DNA from: Clarkia xantiana subsp. parviflora | Lineage: Eukaryota; Streptophyta; Magnoliopsida; Myrtales; Onagraceae | Reading direction: 5' to 3' | DNA length: 64,000 nt | NCBI GenBank assembly: GCA_036873135.1 | Contig: JAPTYO010000008.1 | Span: forward strand, 39,130,819-39,194,818 | Shown here: piece by piece, positions 23,764 to 35,440 of the stretch | Position numbering within the stretch: the stretch's first letter is position 1 | Layout: each line of letters opens with the position of its first letter | The notes under the pieces: model-generated | Databases searched by the model: none | What the model was told of the DNA's origin: nothing | Seen by the model: only the letters and a program-made list of their open reading frames with translations | Position numbers and translations under genes: made by a program

Positions 23764-24898
23764 AAATGGAATGTATCTGTGATAGAATTTTGATATTAGA
23801 AGGTTAACATTTTGTAAGCGAAAGAATTGCAACTGAGTTTATGATCAATCGATGTCATAATGTTTTGAATACATCAGATTTACGGTCTATAAACTAAGTC
23901 GTAGGAAGACGCAATCCTCTGCCAAACTATGTCGAATGTCGGCTTTACATAGTCACATAGGTACGGTCGTCTTGCAGTGGAGGGAGGCCTCCACCAAAAA
24001 ACACTGGCTAAGAGTCAGGGGGATAAACCTGATTAAGCAAGACGATTATCTAGTTTCGAAGTAACTCGACGTGATCTTCGTTTTGCATATCGTCGTGATG
24101 AACTTCGTTCGTCATTTAACCACATTCTGGGCCAGATGAGAATCTGTGATAGCATGATTGGTATATCCCTTTCCTGTCACCCCAAAAGGTTCAGGTATGC
24201 TATCAACGCGTGCTTAATACTACACGTGCCACGTTCGACCACGGGGGTCACAGCTCAGTTGTGCTAGAAAGGAGTCCTCGTGATTCTGACGGGAGCAAAC
24301 TTCTTCGCCTCAAGCGTGTGATTGATCCCAGGATCCTTATGAAGAGGCACCTAAAGTATCCTCACAGACTCAGAACTCATATCTAAGGTCAGGCTCAATG
24401 CTCGCTTCTCGGCGTACGAGCGTAGTGCTGAACAAAAAGGCACAATGACTACGTCTTTGGAAACCGGTAGGATCTGACTAAGGATATGAGCAATGGGGAT
24501 GGTCAAGTTCACCTATAATTTCCCCGAATCTTGTATTCACTAGGTGGCCACCAACCGGATATTAATTGAATTTTGTGAATACTTGTACGAATGCCTTTAA
24601 GAAGTGTTCCTATGTGGAAACTAGGCAACTGGAGAATTATCAGTTGACCTAGGATACAACGCTGTACAATATAAATGTTGTTTATAACAGGTTGATTGGA
24701 GAAAAGGGAATCAACGTTCCGCGGGCGCTACAACACTCCTAACAGATGAGTATCTCGATGTCCGTCGTATCCGCCGGTCGCACGGAAAACCTCGTATGAA
24801 CTATTCGGAAGCAAGGAGCAGATCAAAGGAGAGAAATGTTGATGCAGATTTGGATGACAATACATTAACAAGCACCTCCCATTCCGGCGAGTGGGAGC
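23764..24898 (+). mobile_element. Copia-A 3' untranslated region and polypurine tract
   Basis: Related along its length to 3291-4388. It ends GTGGGAGC directly before the LTR. No gene seen. Confidence 0.75.
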
Positions 24899-25501
24899 TG
24901 TAAGAATATGGTAATGGGCACGTAATTGGTAGCATATAATATGTGTAGTTTACCTAATGAACTTGGGTAAATGTCACATTAGGGTAACTGGGCTAGACCA
25001 AATCCCAATTGACACGGGAGGCCCAAAATTGGGCCTCCCCAATTACATAGGCCGGCCGAAATATAGAGTGGGGTAAAGTGGACTTTTGTCCACTTTACTC
25101 CTCGTATAAATTAGAGGTGTTATGGGATATTTAGGGCTAACCACAATTCCCTCATTAGAGTTTTTTAGAGAGAAAAACCCTCCCCCCTATAAACCCTAGT
25201 TACGGCCGAACCCCATATCCCTCACCAAGGGTGTGCCAACTTTCCTTCGAGCAAACTCTCCAGAGATCTGTCCCCGTGCCAAGAATCGATCAGAGGCTTT
25301 GCTGTGGAGCTTGCACCACGTAGGGCTTCTCTAACAAGAACCTTTACGGGTTCCGACTGGAGGATCGTGAACTCCCTCCAAAGAAGATCTTGGGTCTACT
25401 GATCATCCTAAAGGTATGTGTGAAACTTCCGCTGCGTAATTCTAATTACTGGCATGTACCTTGTTTTAGTATCCGTAGTGATTACTCCCCGTAATCTAAC
25501 A
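24899..25501 (+). repeat. Copia-A 3' LTR
   Basis: 603 bp, TGTAAGAATATGG to TCTAACA, colinear with 9170-9771. A TATA-like CGTATAAATTAG lies near 25102. The sequence right of it (CGGTC) does not repeat the sequence left of 9170. Confidence 0.87.
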
Positions 25502-26490
25502 CGGTCCGCCTGCACATCATACATTTTCCTATGAAACCAACCTACAAGGCGAAACAAAAAGTGAATGAAAAACATAAGAATCAAAAACATACCAAATCCT
25601 CGGAAGGAGGGGTCAACCGGATCCCCGCCTCATACATGTCCATCTCAGACTCCCAAGACTAGGGGCAGTAACACTTGGTTTGATTACTCTGATAGATGAT
25701 TTTCATAGCCTCTTTATTCAAAGAGAAGAACTCACTAAAGGTAGGCCAGTCGTCCGAGCGATTGACGCGAATGATTTTCCAAGTAACATATCGATCCGTA
25801 ATGAAAAACTAATGACCGTCCCAATGACCCAGCGAACGGTCCACGGGAGTCACGAAGCGGAGGTCCTTATCCCACATGACTCACCCAGTCCCAATTCCCC
25901 GAATCGGGAATCCTTCAAGGGATGATAACGAGCCACCATGATCGCCATCCCGGTCGCACTCTTGTATTGGAACCGGTAAAAACACTGAAACAGGACAAGG
26001 GAGTACTTCCAAGAATACCATTGACATAATGCTCTAAACCCGACCCAAGCTCGAATGGCAGTAGAGCAAGGTTAACGGTAGAAGCCCCGAAAACCGGCAA
26101 AGCTCCACAAGCTCGTGGCAATAAGGAAAACGCAGGTAACATCGTATTTGAGCGCTGTATTCGGAAACCATCCTGTCTGGGGGCACAGTCACAGTCCCAC
26201 GAACATTGCCCAAAGACGGGTGGAAATGGTACAACGCCCAATCTAAAGGACTAAGATAACCTAACTCGACATGACGGTGATACTCTGGTCGCTTCAAGTC
26301 ATTCACAGACAAAGGCATGGAACCTAACTAACAGTCAACAATAGTTTCTAAACGTAAGACGGAATCTGACTAAGATGAGTAATAAGACAAAGAGTCTAAC
26401 GCAGAATCTGACTCTGAGCTAACATCAGGAAAGAAAGTAATGCGACGAACGGAAGGGGTGAAGAACTTACTCATCCTTCTCGGAATGTAT
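25502..26490 (-). pseudogene. Gypsy-D antisense ORF (aORF) relic, gypsy-type transposon-protein-like
   Basis: On the minus strand a start at about 26490 opens MSKFFTPSVRRITFFPD followed by an acidic SSESDSALDSL segment and stops. From 26318 one reads PLSVNDLKRPEYHRHVELGY, LSPLDWALYHF, PPDRMVSEY and CYLRFPYCHELVELCRFSGL, then a frame change near 26035 and further open sequence to about 25640. The LRFP...LVELCRFSGL stretch resembles the plant 'putative gypsy type transposon' domain (PF04195). Antisense frames carrying this domain lie between pol and the 3' LTR in Tat-lineage elements such as maize Grande. Position and direction fit, because Gypsy-D itself runs on the plus strand. The family assignment is by eye and needs a profile search. 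Confidence 0.5.
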
Positions 26491-26610
26491 TTCCTTTGGA
26501 GAGTTTGAGTTTAGCCGCACACCACAAGTACAAGACCTACAACACCGAATCGAAAATCAGTACAGAGCAACATCCCGAGTACACTGTGAGATAACCAAAC
26601 GACAACATAT

Positions 26611-27439
26611 CAACAATCACGTCACGTGTCGATTACCAAGTGAAAATATGAAAAACTACGTACGTACAACGACGGTCGCGTACGTACGACCATATCTACT
26701 ATAACAATGGCCACATATGTCCGAATAAAAAACGACATGATCATGAAAGTGAAGGCTACCCGCACACAAATGACATTTTCAAGCAAAATGGATATCCAAT
26801 CAATACGATAACAATAAGGGGAGCAATCAAAGGTTATCACAAGTCAAGCACGGGCAATCAAAATACAAACGTACAATACACATATGAAAAGGAAAAAATG
26901 CCGAACCTTTGAAAAACCTGAACCGAGTCGAATAGTCGGCTCGGATTTTGAATTTCGTCGTCGGCGGAAAAGGGACGGCGCTGCCGGACCAAACCCTTTG
27001 CCACCAACGCCCGTCGTCGCCGGAATCTTCACTGAGCTATGCCGGAGCCCGCATCGCCTTCGCCGACCGGAGCTGCAGCACGCCTCGCCTCCGCCACCCG
27101 TAGCCGTCGCCGGGACCCCCCTCTCCGTCCGCCACGTCGACAGCCCTCACCTTCCTCGCAAGAGAGACCCCCCCCCCCCCCCCCCCCCCCGCGGTGACAA
27201 GTAGCTCCAGTCACTTCAAAACTGGGCCAACTAAGTGGCTTGGTCTCCAAGAAAATATTGTTTGGTGGAAAAAAAAGATGGTGACTAGTCAAATGGTAAT
27301 TCGTTCTCTCTCCCTTTATAATAAACTATGGTAGGGTTTTTAAAAGATACTATAATCTCCACCTTTAATTTAAAATGAGGAGATACAAGGGCTAGGATTA
27401 AAGTTGACAACTTTACTCATTTTTAACTATAGTTAACCA
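26611..27439 (-). promoter_or_regulatory. Gypsy-D antisense promoter-like region, copy 1
   Basis: An 829-bp block duplicated at 43744-44613. On the minus strand, from right to left, it has a TATA-like TTTATTATAAAG (about 27313-27324), a GC-rich stretch (about 26930-27190) that could encode a leader or first exon, and an intron-like AT-rich part with repeated TACGTACG. It ends upstream of the antisense frame at 26490. This order suggests the promoter and 5' exon of the antisense transcript. Copy 1 has a run of about 22 C at 27169-27190 where copy 2 has about 70 bp of mixed sequence. Its right edge, TTAACCA at 27439, is the Helitron insertion point. Confidence 0.45.
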
Positions 27440-28586
27440 CTAGGTGGCTGACCCGCGCGTTGCGCTATAGGTAATTTAAAATATTAATTTGTTTATTAAA
27501 TTGTTGAGATATTGAGAAAATTGAAATTTGATTTTGATAATTAAATTTTTGGGTATGTATTATTTGAAATAGTTCATTCAATGCAAATGAAACACCACTA
27601 AACTTATTTAATTATATATAAAATATTTTAACTTATATAATTCCATATTAGTCGAACATCGTACTCAACGTGTTTGGACATTTTTATATTTGTTAATCAA
27701 TAGATTTACACATATGATATTACGATTTTTTGGTGTACCAATTCAGACAATAAAAAATTAAAAACATACTTACAACAAAATAGTTCTCTTAATTATACAT
27801 AGATAAATATAGTATCAAATAGATTTTTTATATATCGTTTACACAATTTTGATAGAAATTTGTACGATTAGTTCAAAATTAAAACTTTAATTATATTTCA
27901 TATAACAATTATAAATTTAACTTCTTACCTAATTGGAACATAATTATCTAACATATAATTTCATAAAATATGGATAGTATCTATTTCTGACAAAAAAAAT
28001 TGCAAATATACAAAATTTATCATGGATGATAAATAATTAATATTAATAAAAATAAAAATAATATATTAAATATATACTAAATAATGTAGATAATTTATTA
28101 AATTAAATTAACAACTCTATTGTAGTAATTCGTTGTCATGAATCACATATAAAAATTAATAGTCACAAAGTTAGATACAATTGATAAATTTTAATAGGCA
28201 GTGTCCTACTTTTTTAAAAAAAAAAAATCACATTTGAGTTTTTTTTTCAAAATATAAATAAATAAGTAAAAATAGTTATATATTCATTTTATTAAATAAA
28301 ATATATATAAAAATTATGAATGTGAAAAAATTATATCTCATTATGTAATAAATAAATAATAAGATAAAATAAATGCAAATCACTTTTTAGTCATGATACT
28401 ATATTTGTCTAATTTTTAAGATTAATTTTTTAAACTTTGTCCTTTTTATTTTAATATTATTTAATTTAAAATTTTAGAAAAAATAATTTTTAATAGATAC
28501 ATTACTTATTTGATAAAGTAAATAATAATAAATCACACTTGAGTTTATTTTATTAAAAAAAAATATCAAGAAAATTAATATTTATA
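27440..28586. other. AT-rich Helitron interior, no gene seen
   Basis: Apart from the terminal hairpin at 27450-27465, this is AT-rich DNA with many homopolymer runs. I see no frame with protein-like composition and no RNA gene. Confidence 0.5.
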
Positions 28587-28615
28587 CAAGGTGCATTTCC
28601 CGCGCATCGCGCGGG
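28587..28615 (-). other. Helitron-like 3' hairpin end, diverged
   Basis: On the minus strand CCCGCGCGATGCGCGGG forms a perfect hairpin followed after about 10 bases by CTTG. The spacing fits a Helitron 3' end, but CTTG departs from CTRR. It may be a decayed nested element that extends right. Confidence 0.4.
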
Positions 28616-28799
28616 CTGTCTTATCCAATATGTATAATTAATTAACTAATATTCGATAAAACTTATACTAACTATTTGTAATATGTTGAAACATTATTTT
28701 TAAATAAAATATCAATCTAAAATTTCAAAAAGTAAACGAAAGACTGAAAACTTTGAACGATAAAATACAATTGTGCAAATGCACAAATAAAGTTTAGAT

Positions 28800-28960
28800 G
28801 TCCGTACCGATGCTACCTTTGGTCGTCGGATATGGCTTCGATGACCATTGGCGATATCTCGCCAGAGATAGAGATGGATCTGCCACTGAGACTGTCAGCC
28901 GTCTGTACCGCCTGGTATATTCGTTCGCTGGCTCCGCGTCAAGCGTCTGTTAAAAATCAC
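28800..28960. other. GC-rich island inside the Helitron
   Basis: About 160 bp of balanced composition in a region otherwise near 80% AT. On the plus strand an ATG at about 28831 opens a short frame with MASMTIGDISPEIEMDLPL and RLSAVCTAWYIRSLAPR. Helitrons often pick up gene pieces. I do not recognise the source. Confidence 0.35.
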
Positions 28961-29580
28961 CGAAATTTTATTTTCGATTAATTACATACATTGAATCTTT
29001 AACAGTCCGAGATTTTAATTGCGATTAATTTCATACATTGAATCTTGAACGGTTCGAAATCAGGGAAATTTTAATTGCGATTAATTGCATACATTGAATC
29101 TTGAAGGGTCTGAAATTCGACTAATTGTATATATTGAATCTTGAACGGTTCGAAATCAACGAATTTTAGTTATGATTTATTGCAACTTAAAAACTCTCAG
29201 CTCCCTAGTGTAATCAATGTTATGGAGTTAATGACTATAAAACTCTTAGCTCAATTGTCATAAATGTATCGATTAATGTAAAAAACAAAATCTCAATCTC
29301 CACATTCACTCTGTTATTATCTTTCCTTCAGAATCTTGAACGGTCCGAAATTTTAACTGCGACTAATTGTATACATTGAATCTTGAACGGTTCGAAATCA
29401 ACGAAATTTTAATTGTGATTAATTGCAACGTAAAAACCCTCAGCTCCCTAGTGCAATCAATGTTATGGAGTTAATGACTATAAAACTCTTAGCTCAATTG
29501 TCATAAATGTATTAATTAATGTAAAAAATAAAATCCCAACTCCACAATCACTCTGTTATTATCTTTCCTTCAGAATTTAT
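28960..29580 (+). repeat. Tandem repeats: ~60-bp and 242-bp periods
   Basis: First come several units of an ATTGAATCTTGAACGGTTCG type, spaced about 60 bp. Then two long units share everything from that motif to TTATCTTTCCTTCAGAAT. The motif occurs at 29141 and 29383, giving a period of 242 bp. Non-coding. Confidence 0.75.
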
Positions 29581-30221
29581 AATATATATAGATATTAATT
29601 ATATTTACTAAAAAAATATTATATTATATTACTTTTTTTTTTTATTTTTTATTAACTTTCTTATTATTATATTCTTAGTTTTCTTTTGAGAATCATATGT
29701 ATTGTTTTTACATTGAATCCTTTTCTTCATTCAGTTTAATGTTTCCTAATTTTTATGCTTTTCAATTTATAAATTTATAAAATAATTGTAGAGATTAATT
29801 AATTTCTAAAATATCCAATCTATTTCATTTTTATATTTTATCAAATTACTTAAAAAAATTAAATAACTTGCATTTTCTTTTTTCTATATGTATTTTAATT
29901 CTTCTATTTTTTATAATAAAAATTTACGAAAGTAATTTTAATTATTTATTGACTACAAAATATTTTAACTAAAATATATGTATTCAAAATTGTTATATTT
30001 ATTTTTTATTCACCCAATATAGTGCAACTTATAAAAGTAACTTGTAAGGAGTGCAATGTTTGCGTTTTTCTATTGTTAGTGTGGAACATTAAATTTTACC
30101 TATTTTATAAATATAACGTTTTTTTTTTAAAAGTTAATGATAAATTTTGGATTAAATATAGTGCTCCATATGATTTGTTATTCTCTATATACATTTTATT
30201 TTTATATTCACTGTTATTCTA

Positions 30222-30259
<38 letters not shown>

Positions 30260-30722
30260 ATATTTGTGTTAATCCAAATATAATTTAATAAGTATAATAA
30301 GAAAAATGAAGCATAATTAAATTTATTTTAGTTTTTTAGTATAATATTAATTGATGTTGTTATGTAACTTACTTACAAATTGTAAGCACTTTAAAAATTG
30401 AATGTAGAGCATTGGAACAATTTTATGGTGTCTCATATTTACAAATATTATGGCATATGTATACGTATATATAGATATATTTATATCTATATTCACTATT
30501 AATATATATATACTTATATATTTAATATTAGTATTTATCCAAATTCAAATCCAAATATTATTTTAATATTAATATAAAATGAAGCATAAGTACATTTTAT
30601 TTTAGTTTAGTTTTTTAGTAGATTATTAATTAATATTACTATGTATCTTACTAAAATTTATAACCACTATCAAGATTGAATGTAGAGTTTTGGAAGGAAA
30701 AAAAATTAAGGTGTCCGCATGT

Positions 30723-30766
<44 letters not shown>

Positions 30767-31228
30767 TAATTATATATTTAATATTAGTATTTAAGGAGAA
30801 TGAAGAGCTTTGGAACAATTTTAAGGTGTCCACGTATTTAAAAATATTATGGCACATGATAATATATATATATACATACTTATATATTTAATATTAGTAT
30901 TTATCCAAAATTCGAATATTATTTTAATATTAATATAAAATGAAGCATAAGTACATTGTATTTTAGTTTAGTTTTTTTTAGTAGATTTTTTTTTGGCCAA
31001 ATAGTAGATTATTAATTAATATTGCTATGTGACTTTTTAGAGTTGTAACCACTTTCAAGGTTGAATGTAGAGCTGTGGCATAATTTTAAGGTGTCCATAT
31101 GTTCAAAAATATGATGTCACATGATCATTTGTAACATATGATCTAGATGGACCAATAGAATTAAGTGAAAAATTTAAATTTGCTTAGTTGTCAACATGTT
31201 GTGCATCACATTGAAATTATATTATATA
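29580..31228. repeat. Diverged tandem repeats with TA microsatellites
   Basis: Three or four imperfect units containing ATGAAGCATAAGTACATT, TTTAGTAGATTATTAATTAA, GGTGTCC and a TA run (for example 30226-30256 and 30722-30762). Reading frames at 30022-30288 and 30651-30857 are translations of these runs and not genes. One unit carries a tiny insertion at 30988-31001. Confidence 0.55.
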
Positions 31229-31270
31229 CTAGATAGATAGCCGATCCGCGAGTTACGCGGATATTAATTT
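31229..31270 (-). other. Nested Helitron 3' end
   Basis: Minus strand: CCGCGTAACTCGCGG hairpin, a 13-base spacer, and a terminal CTAG at 31229-31232 flanked by T. This is a canonical Helitron 3' terminus, for an element extending right from 31229. Its TC end was not found. Confidence 0.65.
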
Positions 31271-32312
31271 TTTTAATAAATTATTATAATAGTTCTTTTA
31301 GTATTATCATTACATTATCAGTTGCTATTATTCAATTTTATTTTATTTTTTATTCGGCTCTAACCTATGTATGCGTAGTTTTTTTTTCTTAATTTATTAT
31401 ATCAATCTTTGTTATATTTATTATTTTATCCAAGGTAAATTAAGTTTTATTATACACAAACCTATAAAAAACAAATTTCTACTACATACATGTAAGTTAT
31501 ATAATAGTTAAATTTTTTTTTTTTAGTATTATATGCAACAGTGCAAATTTCATTGTGATTTTCAATTTGTAGTGATTTATGTGGAAAACATTGGATTGAT
31601 ATTTTGCGGGAATATTTTTGGCGAGATCATTCAAAGCCATCATTCTATTAAATTATCATCCACAATTTTGTAGGATTTTTTTTTTTTTTTTTTGTCAATG
31701 TTTGTTATCATAAATGTTTGAAATATTTTTCTCCATAGTTATTTGGATCCTACATCTTTATCATCGCAATATAGTAGTTACATAGTATTTAATTATTTTT
31801 AAGTTTTTTAAAACTCATCGAAACAAATGTACTCTATAATGGAAAATAAGTTATTTTGGCCAAATAATGAAAAATAAGTTAGTATATATTATTGTGTTTG
31901 TAAGAAGCACTATAAATGAGTTTAAATGTGCATGCATTAAATAATACGTGAAAGTGGACAAAAAAATATTGTAATTAAAAATTTCTTTTTCAAAATCAGT
32001 GTGTTCATTATGGTAACTTAATTCAAAATAAAATAATAACATTACATTCTAAATATAAGCAAAGACATATATCATCACCATTATAATTAAATGCAAACAA
32101 TGAAAAGCTGGTCAAATCCTTATCTATTATATAATGGCCGAAGGCCATTTTGTAACCGCCAAATTTCTATATGATTATCTATATTACTAAGGCAGAACTT
32201 GGTTTTACACAAATACCCTTCTGAATATTAGCTGAATTAATTAGTAATTTATTATTTCTAAATATTTGAAGAAAAAACATTACAAATTGTCACTACAAAG
32301 AATCGAACCTAT
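31270..32312. other. AT-rich Helitron interior, no gene seen
   Basis: Homopolymer-rich DNA without a credible reading frame. The only notable item is the 10-bp insertion with a long target duplication at 31836-31881. Confidence 0.5.
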
Positions 32313-33765
32313 GATTTAATGCATAAAAGCCACTCATCTTTACCATCTATGCTAATAAAGTATTTACTACTCTCTTAATACTTAATTGTATTAAACGGTT
32401 TGAATACTAAAATTAACTTATTGTGAAAAAAAAATTTATATCAAGTTTAAATATAATCTAAAAATTTAAAATAAATTCTAGATGGACCGAGAAAAAAAAA
32501 AAATCATCTGAATCGCATGATGATCATGTTTTGAAATTTAACTAACAATATTAATGTATTTCTAATGCATATCGTTGTAAGTTCATGATGATACGTTAAT
32601 AACAAATATTATTAATACATTTTCACGAATAAATGTTATGATACAAATCATGATTTATTGTTGAAAAGTGGTTCTTTGATTTTTCTTTTCCACTTTTAGC
32701 GTATTTTTATTATTTCAAAAAAATTTAATTGATTTTGAATAGTGACATAAATATTAGCCCTACTATTATGTGCATATACATATACAATTGCAAAATATAA
32801 TCAAATTAACTTTTTCTTAATTGGCTTAAGTGGTTTTTCCTAATGTGTATATTAATATTAAATATACTGGTATATGCTAGAAGTGTGTGTATTGTCGTCT
32901 TGGGACATAATGAGTCTGGCTTTATGGAATTACAAATGCATCATTAGCTCTGATAATATAAGAATAGAACTTGATTAAAAAAAAAATCACGCACCAATGG
33001 ATTCTTTGTTGTTCAACGAAAAATGAGCAAAAACATATGCCCACCTACGATTTAATGCATAAAAGCCATACGTCTTTACCATATATATATGCTAATAAAC
33101 TTTTGTTACTATCTCAATACTTAATTGTATTAACTGGTTCCGAATACTGAAATTCACTTAAATTGTGAAAAAAAATATATATCAAGTTTAAAAATAATCT
33201 AAAAATTTAAAATAAATACTAGATGGACCGAGAGAAAAAATTATCGGAATCGCATGATCATGTTTGGAAATTTAACTAATAATATTAATGTATTTCTAAT
33301 GCATATCGTTGTAAGCTCATGATGATACGTTAATAGCCAATAATAGTAATATATTTTCACGAATAAATGTTATGATACAAAGTAAGATTTATTGTTGAAA
33401 ATTGGTTCTTTCATTTGTTTTTCCACTTTTAGCGTATTTTTATTATTTCAAAAAAACTTAGTTAATTTTGAATAGTCATAACTAAATTAGCCCTACTATT
33501 ATGTGCATATAAATCTACAATTGAAAAATATAATCAAATTAACTTTTTCTTAATTGGCTTAAGTGGGTTTTCCTAATATGTATATTAAATATACTGGTAT
33601 ATGCTAGAAGTGTGCGCATTGTCGACTTGAGACATAATGAGTCCGGCTTTAAAGAACTACAAATTGCATTATTAGCTCTGATAATATAAGACCAAAACCT
33701 GATTAAAAAAAATCACCCACCAAAGGGCTCTCAGTTGTTCAACGAAAAAGAAGCAAAAACACATT
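32313..33765 (+). repeat. Direct tandem duplication, period about 736 bp
   Basis: GATTTAATGCATAAAAGCCA occurs at 32313 and 33049, and colinear matching sequence follows both to GTTGTTCAACGAAAAA at about 33008 and 33734. The copies differ by many substitutions and small indels, so the duplication is not recent. Non-coding. Confidence 0.85.
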
Positions 33766-33956
33766 AAATGATTCTTAGTCTCTCGAGCATTATTATAATT
33801 TTTTAACAATTTGTTCAAAACTTTATATAATATGTTATATTTTACATAAATCAAGTCAATTTTTTTTTTTTTTGAAATGCTCACGTATGTCTATAATCAT
33901 AAACAAAAGTAAATTGATATTTTAATCCACTTAAGTGGATTTCCCTAATGCTTATA

Positions 33957-34441
33957 CTAGATACCTGCGCGCGCTACGCGCGTGCGCGTTGTCTTCATGA
34001 GAGTGTTGTAATGACATCATTAGAATGACTCCGAGAATGATACAACATCAGCTCGATTCCTAGGATGATACAAGAACATAACCGTATTTTCTTAAAAAAA
34101 TTCAATAAAACTATGTAACATACTGTTATAATGAAAATAAAAAAAAAAATTCTAAAAAATTTAAAGTAAAATGCTCGAGGGACCGGGAGCTCTATAGTGA
34201 ATGTTCTTGCTCCCGGTCCGTCGAGCATTTTACTTTAAATTTTTTAGATTTTTTTTTTTATTTTCATTATAACAGTATGTTACATAGTTTTATTGAATTT
34301 TTTTAAGAAAATACGGTTATGTTCTTGTATCATCCTAGGAATCGAGCCGATGTTGTATCATTCTCGGAGTCATTCTAATGATGTCATTACAACACTCTTA
34401 TGAAGACAACGCGCACGCGCGTAGCGCGCGCAGGTATCTAG
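33957..34441. repeat. 485-bp near-perfect palindrome with Helitron 3' ends at both tips
   Basis: Arms 33957-34190 and 34209-34441 are inverted copies with only a few mismatches, around an 18-bp spacer (34191-34208). Each tip is CTAG preceded, reading outward, by a GC hairpin region (GCGCGCGCTACGCGCG type), that is a Helitron-type 3' end. The left tip is flanked by A (33956) and the right by T (34442). A transcript across it would fold into one long hairpin. The 77-codon minus frame inside is an arm translation, not a gene. Confidence 0.85.
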
Positions 34442-35200
34442 TATAAATAAAAAATAATCAAAGTATGAAGTAATTGCATATGCTTAACAAAATCTATGTT
34501 AAAATAGCGATTATATAGAAATGCGATAAAGCAAAAATTAATGCTTCATCTAATTAATTTTTGAAATTATATATGTAAATATCTTATACACAATTTGATT
34601 CATATTGAGAATATGGAATGAAATAAAATTCAATAGTTAATTTAAGGTTTAATATTGAGAAACGTTATGTTTTTTTTTTCATTTATGTACTAAAGTGCTA
34701 AAAGAATCTTTTTTGTGTTTCACTTTCTAAACTCATTATATTTTATTACGAATAGGTGATTTTTTTTTCTAGAAAAACACCGTCCATTATTACTAAAATA
34801 TTTTTTCGAGGAAAGAACATATTTATTATATTGAGTCATTTCTATGCATGCTAAAGATATTTTTGTTAAAATACATTGTTAAAGTAATTCTATTCACCAC
34901 TATAAAGTTGTAAAAAAATCATATCAACAATTATGGAAGAAATTCGTTTACAGATTTATAGTCGAACAACAATTATGGGAAAAACAATTTTTTTTTAAAA
35001 TATAGAATGTAATAATTTTTATTAAAAAAATATTCTATATATAATTGTAATCAGTCACATACAAATTAGGTTATAGTCTTTCTATGTATAAGATAATTTA
35101 CAAATTAGTAAAATTATATATAAGAATTTCCGACTCATGCAAAATCATATACATAATAAAAGAATTCATGGTTATTGTATAAAATTAGGTCTAATTTTTC
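34442..35200. other. AT-rich, no gene seen
   Basis: Helitron interior with frequent poly-T and poly-A runs. No frame or RNA gene recognised. Confidence 0.5.
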
Positions 35201-35224
35201 CGAGAAAGAAAATGTATTTGTAGA

Positions 35225-35440
35225 CCTGCAGAGGGAGATCAGTCGCAAACCTACATCAATCAACTTCTAGAGATTGGCTGTTGTGAATCATCCCCATGAA
35301 TCGTCGTCGTTACATTGAGCTGCACAGAAGAAGAAAACTTGTCACAAACCTTCGTCGATCAACTTTTGAAGATCAGTCGTCGCAAATCGTCCGGGTAAAC
35401 GTGGTCGTTGAGCCTGTAAACACCTCGATCAGCTTTTTTG
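35225..35440 (+). repeat. Two imperfect ~105-bp direct repeats
   Basis: Units starting near GTCGCAAACCTACATCAATC (35240) and GTCACAAACCTTCGTCGATC (35341) are related through the following CGTCGTTGAGC-like ends. They are GC-richer than their surroundings and could be a captured fragment. The 60-codon frame here has no recognised domain. Confidence 0.5.

Noticed and set aside
9170..25501. Copia-A as one element with a target duplication
   Set aside because: The 5 bp left of 9170 and right of 25501 differ. I keep the pairing only as likely from gene order.
34190..34209. Palindrome as ordinary MITE terminal inverted repeats
   Set aside because: No target duplication; the tips are Helitron 3'-type hairpins with CTAG at an A|T junction.
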